Positions 1-4,805 of a stretch of DNA of 5,234 nucleotides are shown piece after piece (position 1 is the stretch's first letter; the number at the start of each line of letters is the position of its first letter). The notes below the pieces were generated by a model. That model was given only the letters and a program-made list of their open reading frames with translations. It ran no database searches and was not told the origin of the DNA. Location of the stretch: the NCBI GenBank assembly GCA_016763165.1, contig JAESUJ010000008.1:1-5234 (forward strand), written 5' to 3'. Origin of the DNA: Candidatus Babeliales bacterium. GTDB taxonomy: Bacteria > Babelota > Babeliae > Babelales > CAZZPM01. The position numbers and the translations under genes are program-made.

Positions 1-1
1 G

Positions 2-817
2 GCGAGCATCAATGCTCAGGTATGTAAGCCTGAAAGTATCAGCCGAGCCGATTGGGCCTTTGACTTCCATTTACCCAATATCGACTTTACCGAGGATCAT
101 TTCGCCTCACGGGCTCGCAAGGACAACAAATGGCGAGACGGGGGAAAGGTCCAGACCTTCCAGTTCGGTACCGGCGATACTGTCGTGCGGGTCTATGACA
201 AAGTGGCAGAGATCGAACAGGTAAGCGGCAAAGTCTGGTTCTACGACATATGGGCCGTGCCTATAGCAGACCCCCCTGTAGGGACGAGCTCAATAGACGC
301 CGCGCCTATAGGGGAGCCTCCTATAGGAAAAGACGAGCGAACTGTCTGGCGGGTGGAGTTCCAGGTCAGGCGCGAGCGCTTACGCGACGGTGGCATCAAC
401 ACCTATAGGGATTTGACCGATCTGGCAGGCGACCTCCTGAGAGACCTTGCCTACAGGCACACGACCTTGAGAACCCCTATAGGAGATGACAGCAATAAGG
501 CCCGCTGGCCACTGCATCCCCTATGGCAGGCCTTGCAAGGCGCTATAGAGGATATGCCTGCACAGGGCCTGTTGCGCGCCTATAGGGACAAGACCCCCCT
601 TGACTATAGGCTGAACATGCTCACCAAGGCGCTTTACGGCTATACAAAAGCAGTCGCCGCGTTGATCCGCCTTCGCCAATCGGACACGCAAGTGCCTATA
701 GAGTTTGACGCGGTTCTGGCAAAGCTTCCCGCCCTTCTTGAAGATCATCATGCGCCCTCAATTTGGCGTGACGAGGTGGACAAGCGCGTGCGCGATTATG
801 GGTTGGGCCAATGGTAA
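2..817 (+). CDS. Rep_trans-type replication initiation protein or relaxase, C-terminal part (5' partial)
   Basis: The frame is open from the left edge to the TAA at 815-817, giving 271 visible residues, so the true start lies outside the window. GTG at 185 is only an internal in-frame codon. The protein resembles the replication initiation factor / Rep_trans family (PF02486), whose members nick DNA to start rolling-circle replication; MobT-like relaxases of mobilisable elements belong to the same family. Supporting motifs are V-R-V-Y-D-K at about 188-202, which matches the family's conserved Tyr-Asp-Lys segment and probably holds the catalytic tyrosine, and W-R-V-E-F-Q-V at about 350-370. Between these lies a Pro/Ile/Gly-rich insertion (about 254-328) written largely with CCTATAGG-like palindromes. 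The stop overlaps the next ATG by 7 bp, as in an operon. Rep versus relaxase cannot be decided without the N-terminus. The family call rests on motif recognition. Confidence 0.7.
   Translation, partial: ASINAQVCKPESISRADWAFDFHLPNIDFTEDHFASRARKDNKWRDGGKVQTFQFGTGDTVVRVYDKVAEIEQVSGKVWFYDIWAVPIADPPVGTSSIDAAPIGEPPIGKDERTVWRVEFQVRRERLRDGGINTYRDLTDLAGDLLRDLAYRHTTLRTPIGDDSNKARWPLHPLWQALQGAIEDMPAQGLLRAYRDKTPLDYRLNMLTKALYGYTKAVAALIRLRQSDTQVPIEFDAVLAKLPALLEDHHAPSIWRDEVDKRVRDYGLGQW
261..701. repeat. Dispersed CTATAG / CCTATAGG palindromes within rep
   Basis: The hexamer CTATAG starts at 261, 306, 321, 403, 477, 543, 580, 604 and 696, which is nine copies in 441 bp. Five are the full octamer CCTATAGG (305, 320, 402, 476, 579). 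One-base variants CCTGTAGG (275) and CCTACAGG (450) are also present. The rest of the window has a single CTATAG at 3185. The copies occupy two codon phases, reading Pro-Ile-(Gly/Ala/Glu) in one and (Thr/Ala/Asp)-Tyr-Arg in the other. They use the uncommon codons ATA and AGG, so the constraint looks as if it acts on DNA rather than on protein. Function is unknown. Confidence 0.75.
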
Positions 818-1002
818 TCGAGGCAGAGCTCAACAAACTGATTGCAGCGCGCGTGCATCGCATCCTCGATTATGGAGAGCTTGCTGTGGCGAGCGACAAA
901 TACCAACGATTTAGAACCCTTGTGCTTGATGAGTTCGGGCAGAGCGGATTGCGCAGAGAGATCGCCGAGCTTCTGGCCCGTGGCGGGCAGAGCGGCAAAT
1001 GA
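811..1002 (+). CDS. Small conserved-context hypothetical protein, 63 aa
   Basis: This 63-codon gene begins with ATG inside the last codons of rep (sequence ATGGTAA, 7-bp overlap), an arrangement typical of translational coupling. No strong ribosome binding site precedes it. The product is charged and looks mostly helical (M-V-I-E-A-E-L-N-K-L start, ending in a Gly/Ser/Lys tail), with no cysteines, membrane segment or signal peptide. I do not recognise a family. Its position between an initiator or relaxase and a recombinase suggests an accessory role in replication or mobilisation, such as a helper or copy-control protein, but that is inference from position only. Its stop overlaps a further ATG by 4 bp (ATGA at 999-1002). 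Confidence 0.6.
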   Translation: MVIEAELNKLIAARVHRILDYGELAVASDKYQRFRTLVLDEFGQSGLRREIAELLARGGQSGK

Positions 1003-1067
1003 TGGTTTGGAAAGGTAGGGGCCGGACAAAATCTGGCAAGAAAGGACGGTGCGCCATGAGTGGCTAG
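999..1067 (+). CDS. Possible 22-codon basic peptide or coupling ORF
   Basis: A very short frame starts with ATG ATG at 999. It overlaps the stop of the 63-aa gene as ATGA and ends at TAG 1065-1067. The 22 residues include eight Lys/Arg (W-K-G-R-G-R, then K-S-G-K-K-G-R). The overlap and the basic composition are suggestive, but at this length the frame could be chance, or it could merely pass ribosomes along to the next ORF. No family is recognised. Confidence 0.25.
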   Translation: MMVWKGRGRTKSGKKGRCAMSG

Positions 1068-1197
1068 AAAAGAGATTATGCAAGAGCGACGAGTCGTTAT
1101 GGACTTTCCTGAAGTGATTCCAATTAGCGAAGCGGAGCTGGCTCTATGGGAGACCTATCTTCGCGATATCATCAATGAGATGATCAAAGCAGAGTAA
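1060..1197 (+). CDS. Small hypothetical protein, 45 aa (or 39 aa from ATG 1078)
   Basis: The frame is open from GTG 1060 to TAA 1195-1197. GTG 1060 gives 45 residues and overlaps the preceding tiny ORF; ATG 1078 gives 39 residues and ATG 1099 gives 32. An AAAGGA stretch at 1041-1046 is the only plausible Shine-Dalgarno. It sits 13 nt before GTG 1060, which is somewhat long, so the start is uncertain. The product has an acidic, amphipathic C-terminal half (E-A-E-L-A-L-W-E-T-Y-L-R-D-I-I-N-E-M-I-K) that should form a helix. I do not recognise it. The reading frame fills the gap between the upstream genes and the recombinase, 24 bp before its start, which makes it more credible than a random short ORF. 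Confidence 0.4.
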   Translation: MARKEIMQERRVVMDFPEVIPISEAELALWETYLRDIINEMIKAE

Positions 1198-1206
1198 TAC
1201 TGAGAT

Positions 1207-1212
1207 AGAAGG
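1207..1212 (+). promoter_or_regulatory. Ribosome binding site of the serine recombinase
   Basis: AGAAGG lies 9 nt before ATG 1222, within the purine-rich run AGAAGGTGAAGG at 1207-1218. It fixes the start of the recombinase at 1222. Confidence 0.65.
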
Positions 1213-1221
1213 TGAAGGCTG

Positions 1222-2841
1222 ATGCGAGGATCAAGAGCGATTGTATATGCGCGTGTCTCGACAGTGAGGCAGGCAGAAAATGACCTCTCGATCCCCGATC
1301 AGTTGGCCCACGCGGAGCGTTATGCATCGGAGAAAAATCTAGAGATTGTCGGCAAGTATGTGGATGCAGGCGCATCGGGCCGTGATGACAACCGTCCTGA
1401 GCTCCAGCGTATGATCGCTGACCTCAAGTCAGGCCACGTCAATGCGGATACACTATTGGTGCATAGCCATTCGCGGTTCTTTCGAGATGCATTTCAATTC
1501 GAGCTGTATCGCCGAACGCTTGAGAAGCATGGTGTTCGACTTCTCTCTATGACGCAGGATTTGGGCGAGAGCTCACAGGCTGACATGGCGCGGCAGTTCG
1601 TTGCCATTATGGATGAACATGCGAGCAGGGAGATATCTAAACACGTCACTCGGTCCATGTTGGAAAACGCACGGCGCGGGTTTTGGAACGGTGCCTTGCC
1701 GCCTTATGGCTACCGCACTTATGTGGCTGAGCGTGTTGGCAAGAAAGAAAAGAAGAAGCTTGAGGTTGAGCCCAAAGAAGCAGAGATCGTGAAGCTGATC
1801 TTCCAACTCTATCTCTATGGAGATGGCAAGACGGGGCCGTTGGGCATCAAGAATGTCGTGAACCATCTCAATGAGGCCGGGCATCGGCATCGCAAGGTGC
1901 TGTTCAGCTCCCAGACCGTCTACGGGCTTTTGAAACGAACGGCCTATATCGGCACCCACCACTTCAACAAGACAGACAGTCGTGCAGGCAAGCCCCGTCC
2001 ACGTGAAGAGTGGATCACGTTCACCGTGCCGCGCATAATTGACGACCACCTCTATCATGCGGTGCAAGCACAACTTGCAGCGCGCCACCCGAAAATGACG
2101 CCGCCCCGCATCACCAATTCCAAAGTGCTCCTGACCGGGGTCGCAAAATGCGGCGAATGTGGTGCGCCGATGCGTCTTCGCACCGGCAAAGGCGGCAAAT
2201 ATCGCTATTACACTTGTTCTGCCAAGGTGGATAAGGGAACCAAAGCCTGTGTCGGCAAAACCATCTCCATGCCGAAGCTTGATGACATTGTGACGGACAA
2301 TCTTTGCGAACGCATTCTGGAGCCGACGCGTCTAAAAGCCATTTTGGGAAGCCTGCACGCCCGAAACTCCGGGCGACAGGAAGGTCTGCAAAGTGAACTG
2401 CGCGCACTCCATACGGAAAAGAGGGAGCTGTCAAAAACCGTCCAGAACCTGCTTGATCTCATGGAGACGGGCGGCATCGAAATAGGCGCGCCCATGCGAC
2501 AACGCTTCTCGAAGCGGCAAACGGAGCTTGAAGAGATAAACCGAGTGATTGCCATGAAGCAGCGCGAAATCGACACGCCGCTCAAGGCACTTGAGCCCGA
2601 TCAGATTGACAAAGTCGGCAAGGCCCTTCGTGAGCGTTTGCGCGATCAGAACAATCCAACCCTCCGACGCGCCTATCTGCGGACGCTCTTGAAAGACGTC
2701 ATCGTCACTAATGAGGAAATCAGAATATCTGGCCCAAAAGCAGCCCTTGTCCACGCACTTAGCGAAGACCAGCCTCTAGCACCTTCAATGGTGCCCAGTT
2801 TTGATCAGAAGTGGTGCACCCGACGAGATTCGAACTCATGA
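1222..2841 (+). CDS. Large serine recombinase (integrase), 539 aa
   Basis: This is a site-specific serine recombinase of the large type, which cuts and rejoins attachment sites through a 5'-phosphoserine link. The resolvase domain covers about residues 5-150: Y-A-R-V-S-T holds the nucleophile Ser13 with Arg11, and S-R-F-F-R-D supplies Arg85 and Arg88. The recombinase domain follows (about 160-285, with G-I-K-N-V-V-N-H-L-N and T-A-Y-I-G-T). Then come a zinc ribbon with Cys310, Cys313, Cys332 and Cys343, and a helical, probably coiled-coil, C-terminal region at about 385-500. Length and domain order are those of an intact enzyme. The start is set by AGAAGG at 1207-1212. Residues Trp531 to Ser539 and the TGA stop are encoded by the antisense strand of the tRNA-Arg fragment that forms the att core, so the gene physically abuts its likely attachment site. 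This position supports a role as the element's own integrase and not as an invertase. Confidence 0.92.
   Translation: MRGSRAIVYARVSTVRQAENDLSIPDQLAHAERYASEKNLEIVGKYVDAGASGRDDNRPELQRMIADLKSGHVNADTLLVHSHSRFFRDAFQFELYRRTLEKHGVRLLSMTQDLGESSQADMARQFVAIMDEHASREISKHVTRSMLENARRGFWNGALPPYGYRTYVAERVGKKEKKKLEVEPKEAEIVKLIFQLYLYGDGKTGPLGIKNVVNHLNEAGHRHRKVLFSSQTVYGLLKRTAYIGTHHFNKTDSRAGKPRPREEWITFTVPRIIDDHLYHAVQAQLAARHPKMTPPRITNSKVLLTGVAKCGECGAPMRLRTGKGGKYRYYTCSAKVDKGTKACVGKTISMPKLDDIVTDNLCERILEPTRLKAILGSLHARNSGRQEGLQSELRALHTEKRELSKTVQNLLDLMETGGIEIGAPMRQRFSKRQTELEEINRVIAMKQREIDTPLKALEPDQIDKVGKALRERLRDQNNPTLRRAYLRTLLKDVIVTNEEIRISGPKAALVHALSEDQPLAPSMVPSFDQKWCTRRDSNS
2801..2809 (+). repeat. Direct repeat TTGATCAGA, left copy beside the att core
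   Basis: The 9-mer TTGATCAGA at 2801-2809 recurs exactly at 2858-2866, so the two copies bracket the 46-bp tRNA fragment with a 57-bp offset. Each copy contains the palindrome TGATCA. The left copy lies inside the recombinase coding sequence. The repeats are candidate recombinase contact sequences; chance is possible at this length. Confidence 0.5.
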
Positions 2842-2857
2842 CCTCTGCCTTCGGAGG
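2812..2857 (-). other. Attachment-site core: 3' fragment of tRNA-Arg(CCG)
   Basis: Read on the minus strand, 2857 to 2812 is a tRNA 3' portion. It has anticodon loop CTCCGAA (anticodon CCG, 2850-2856), 3' anticodon-stem bases (2845-2849), variable loop AGGTC, T-arm ATGAG-TTCGAAT-CTCGT (stem pairs with one G-T), acceptor strand CGGGTGC, discriminator A and an encoded CCA (2812-2814). After one further matching base (2857) the expected 5' anticodon-stem strand is missing: GTTGA stands where the complement of the stem would be. This is therefore a fragment and not a functional tRNA. A 3' tRNA end beside a recombinase gene is the usual signature of an att core. No 5' half lies to the right, so the site reads as attP or as a tandem-element junction. 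tRNA identity comes from the anticodon and acceptor visible here. Confidence 0.85.
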
Positions 2858-2866
2858 TTGATCAGA
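2858..2866 (+). repeat. Direct repeat TTGATCAGA, right copy beside the att core
   Basis: This second exact copy of the 9-mer found at 2801-2809 starts at the first base after identity to tRNA-Arg ends, so it marks the edge of the core. The AT-rich 97 bp from here to the end of hipA (2867-2963) contain no gene, and I see no hairpin followed by a T-run that would serve as a terminator. Confidence 0.5.
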
Positions 2867-2963
2867 GCCATTGAAATAATTGACTTACTAAATAAATACA
2901 ATGAGTTAAGGTCGCTGTATGTCGTCCTTTATCGCTCCCAACTGTGCCAGATCGCGAGGGAGG

Positions 2964-4223
2964 CTATAAAAATGACAGAGCCATTTCCAGGTCGTCATGC
3001 TCGAATGCCGAAGCCATGCGATTGCATTCGCTTGCAGGCAAGCCTATTTTGGCAGCTTCAGTTCTCCAGCATGAAACAGCGTCAGCCACATCCGCAGCAA
3101 TATCACGCGCCTCTTTTTCACGAAGCTCAAAATATTCCACGACGGACAGCGCCAGAGCAAGCGAGGCAGTCTGATCGTCAAAGTCTATAGCCGTTGAGAG
3201 AATGCGGGGTTTGATTTCAATGGGGGTCGGATTGAGGTCATAGGCCGGTGAAAGCACCCATCCGTCTGTACCGGCGTAGAGAAACCCGTGATTTCGCATG
3301 TGATCATCGATGTTGGAAATTAGGATGGTAAAAACGATCCGTCTCCATAACTCGTGCATGTCAGCGACTGGGTGTGCGCCGTATTGGCGAATAGCATCGA
3401 CAATTTCGAGGTAGCTGTGCGTTTCATTGTCCTTCGCACCGATCATGCTCATGGCCGACAGGAAAGGAATTCGGTTGCCATTGTCCCGATCAAATCGCTC
3501 CAAAATAATGACGGGCTTGTCAGCAATGTGCTCGAAGCGGGATTTGGCCGTATTAATGCGTGCCTTCCGCGCCAACTCAAGAGCGACCACTTCCCAGGCG
3601 ACGGTATTGAATTCGTCATCCTTGCGCGGAAACTTGGCTATTGCGAGCCTTCCGTCATGATCATGTACTGATGCTTTCGGGCGTGCGCCACCCAGTGATG
3701 ACCCTGGCGCGAGCAGAATGCGGATGTCATTATCATCATCGTCATCATCGATGACCCGTTCCGATGCGGCAAGAAGGCGCGGCAGTTCAATCAGCGGCGG
3801 TATCTTTATCGCGTCCTGATCAGCAAGAAACGGCCCGCCCTCTTCTTCTGAAAATCGCAAGGCTCCCTGACGCGCTTCATCATCAACAGCGAGCAGGTAA
3901 TCAATTTCCCGCATGGTATGTGGCTTTACGCTTTTCATTTCCGCCCGGCGTTTTTGGGCCCTGCGCATTAGTATGCGTCCCCAACGGTCCGGTGCTGAAT
4001 CTCCTATCGCTCCAAAGAGCACTTTATCTGCCGGGGCATGAAATGCACCCTCACTTAGTTGCAGAGCAGGTTCCAGAGCGAAGCGATCAGGGCTTTGCAG
4101 CCATGCCTTGTCGTATTCGAAAGTAGAGCTTTCTCGTGTCTTTCTCATGTGCGACCACAACTGCCCTACAAGCTGCGGAGCACCATTCAAATCGACATAT
4201 ACGAACACGGATCGATCAGTCAT
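2964..4223 (-). CDS. hipA: HipA-family serine/threonine kinase toxin, 419 aa
   Basis: This is a full-length HipA toxin. Characterised HipA kinases phosphorylate aminoacyl-tRNA synthetases such as GltX, which blocks charging and induces growth arrest; the target here is unknown. The N-subdomain covers about residues 1-115. A glycine-rich loop S-S-L-G-G-A-R-P-K lies at 175-183, in the region that carries the autophosphorylated serine in E. coli HipA. Lys197 in A-I-A-K-F-P is the probable ATP lysine. The catalytic loop N-I-D-D-H-M-R-N-H-G-F (304-314) has Asp306 and Asn311, and the metal-binding Asp329 lies in P-A-Y-D-L-N-P. The 306/311/329 spacing equals the 309/314/332 spacing of E. coli HipA, so the active site looks intact. 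A run of six aspartates (159-164) precedes the glycine-rich loop. The start ATG overlaps the antitoxin stop as ATGA, indicating translational coupling. The gene converges on the recombinase and the att core. Confidence 0.93.
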   Translation of the reverse strand: MTDRSVFVYVDLNGAPQLVGQLWSHMRKTRESSTFEYDKAWLQSPDRFALEPALQLSEGAFHAPADKVLFGAIGDSAPDRWGRILMRRAQKRRAEMKSVKPHTMREIDYLLAVDDEARQGALRFSEEEGGPFLADQDAIKIPPLIELPRLLAASERVIDDDDDDNDIRILLAPGSSLGGARPKASVHDHDGRLAIAKFPRKDDEFNTVAWEVVALELARKARINTAKSRFEHIADKPVIILERFDRDNGNRIPFLSAMSMIGAKDNETHSYLEIVDAIRQYGAHPVADMHELWRRIVFTILISNIDDHMRNHGFLYAGTDGWVLSPAYDLNPTPIEIKPRILSTAIDFDDQTASLALALSVVEYFELREKEARDIAADVADAVSCWRTEAAKIGLPASECNRMASAFEHDDLEMALSFL

Positions 4224-4561
4224 TTGTCCCTCGCACTTTTGGACCTGGTCTTTCTATGGATACGCTCCGGCAGGTTTTCTTCGTCAAGAGCTAGTCCGTG
4301 TTCATCATGGCGCACATCTGCTACTTCCGAGAGCCGGTCAACTAGTCCGAGAACAAATAGCACGACGGCATAAATGCCAAGCGAAACACCCGGATCACCC
4401 TTTTCCACCTTAACCAATGTCGTGCGGCTTATTGAGGCTCGCTCCGCCAGTACAGCTGATGGAATACGCCGCCGCCTCCTGGCATCACGGATATCTCCTC
4501 CCAGCTTGCGCAAAGCGCGCTTGACGGGGATTGGCATACTATATGTCTTATTTATTTTCAT
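4220..4561 (-). CDS. hipB: HipB-family antitoxin, Xre-type helix-turn-helix protein
   Basis: This is the antitoxin and DNA-binding autorepressor partner of HipA. An Xre-like helix-turn-helix covers roughly the middle of the protein (L-G-G-D-I-R-D-A-R-R-R-R-R-I, then A-V-L-A-E-R-A-S-I-S-R-T-T-L-V-K-V-E-K-G). A hydrophobic helix V-V-L-F-V-L-G-L and a strongly basic C-terminal tail (R-I-H-R-K-T-R-S-K-S-A-R-D-K) follow. The protein is 113 aa from ATG 4561, longer than the 88-aa E. coli HipB. GTG 4582 would add seven residues, but it lies about where transcription should begin, given the -10 box at 4588-4593, so it would be leaderless. ATG 4537 is a shorter alternative. None of the starts has a clear Shine-Dalgarno. 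The stop overlaps the hipA start by 4 bp. The operator O1 overlaps the first codons of this gene. Confidence 0.88.
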   Translation of the reverse strand: MKINKTYSMPIPVKRALRKLGGDIRDARRRRRIPSAVLAERASISRTTLVKVEKGDPGVSLGIYAVVLFVLGLVDRLSEVADVRHDEHGLALDEENLPERIHRKTRSKSARDK

Positions 4562-4569
4562 AACGTTCA
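4561..4569 (+). promoter_or_regulatory. Operator-like site O1 (TAACGTTCA)
   Basis: The 9-mer TAACGTTCA is built on the palindrome AACGTT. It overlaps the proposed hipB start codon. It forms an inverted pair with O2 (55 bp end to end) and is the first member of a four-site array with 47-48 bp spacing. Binding by HipB is inferred from position. Confidence 0.6.
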
Positions 4570-4587
4570 CAATATTGGTCACTACTA

Positions 4588-4617
4588 ATTATAGCGTACA
4601 TCATAATGAACGTTAAA
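4588..4617 (-). promoter_or_regulatory. Promoter of the hipBA operon
   Basis: On the minus strand a perfect TATAAT (-10, 4593-4588) follows a TTTAAC (-35, 4617-4612) with an 18-bp spacer. Transcription is expected to start near 4581. The -35 box overlaps operator O2 (4607-4615), and O1 lies just downstream of the start, so repressor bound to either or both should block the polymerase. Confidence 0.65.
4607..4615 (-). promoter_or_regulatory. Operator-like site O2 (inverted, over the -35 box)
   Basis: TGAACGTTA on the plus strand is the exact reverse complement of O1. It overlaps the hipBA -35 box (4612-4617). The flank AATGAACGTTAAAT is repeated exactly at O4. Confidence 0.6.
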
Positions 4618-4655
4618 TCAAACTCTTCGAGGAACACCAGTTATTCATTGCAATA

Positions 4656-4664
4656 TAACGTTCA
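4656..4664 (+). promoter_or_regulatory. Operator-like site O3 (TAACGTTCA)
   Basis: This second copy of the O1 9-mer lies 95 bp from O1 and extends identically to TAACGTTCAC. It pairs with O4 in the same 55-bp inverted arrangement as O1 with O2. Confidence 0.55.
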
Positions 4665-4700
4665 CGATAGAGGACACAGTGTCACTTAAGGACCATAATA

Positions 4701-4754
4701 ATGAACGTTAAATTTGGAGAGCTCTCTCGCCTTTTGGGCAAGCGCAGCTTTTGA
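4701..4754 (+). other. Possible 17-codon ORF divergent from hipBA
   Basis: ATG 4701 has a well-placed AAGGA (4688-4692, 8 nt upstream) and reads M-N-V-K-F-G-E-L-S-R-L-L-G-K-R-S-F before TGA 4752-4754. The ATG lies inside operator O4. It may be the stub of a gene whose remainder was lost, or chance. No family is recognised. Confidence 0.2.
4702..4710 (-). promoter_or_regulatory. Operator-like site O4 (inverted)
   Basis: TGAACGTTA repeats O2 exactly, with the same flanks, 95 bp to its right. The block 4656-4713 matches 4561-4618 at about 40 of 58 positions by hand count, with identity concentrated at the two ends, as expected if the sites are selected and the middles drift. Between O3 and O4 lies a small palindrome GACACAGTGTC (4673-4683). 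Confidence 0.55.
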
Positions 4755-4805
4755 TGTGAGGGGCGGGATATACAAAGCCGTTAGCTACTACGATCTCGGC
4801 ATTCT
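4755..4805. other. Short unassigned spacer
   Basis: I see no gene, hairpin or repeat here. A plus-strand frame with a TTG start (4714-4932) runs through it, but its start codon is weak and it lies mostly antisense to the better-supported minus-strand remnant, so I do not call it. Confidence 0.4.

Noticed and set aside
261..701. CRISPR-like array
   Set aside because: The repeated word is only 6-8 bp, the spacing is irregular (15-92 bp) and the copies sit inside an open coding frame, so this is not a CRISPR.
521..751. Minus-strand 76-codon frame within rep
   Set aside because: It is antisense to the rep coding region, and no domain is seen.
1573..2088. Minus-strand 171-codon frame
   Set aside because: It lies wholly antisense to the serine recombinase, whose domains and catalytic residues are intact, and shows no recognisable domain.
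2858..2963. Possible bidirectional terminator between recombinase and hipA
   Set aside because: The segment is AT-rich, but I find no stem-loop with a following T-run on either strand.
2801..3190. Plus-strand 129-codon frame beginning M-I-R-S-G-A-P-D-E-I-R-T-H-D-L
   Set aside because: The start is the antisense of the tRNA-Arg fragment, a familiar source of false proteins, and the rest is antisense to the well-supported hipA.
3764..4126. Plus-strand 120-codon frame
   Set aside because: It is antisense to hipA, with no motif and no ribosome binding site that I can see.
4717..4726. GAGAGCTCTC palindrome near the operators
   Set aside because: It is a single 10-bp palindrome without a second copy or any link to a gene start; chance is sufficient.
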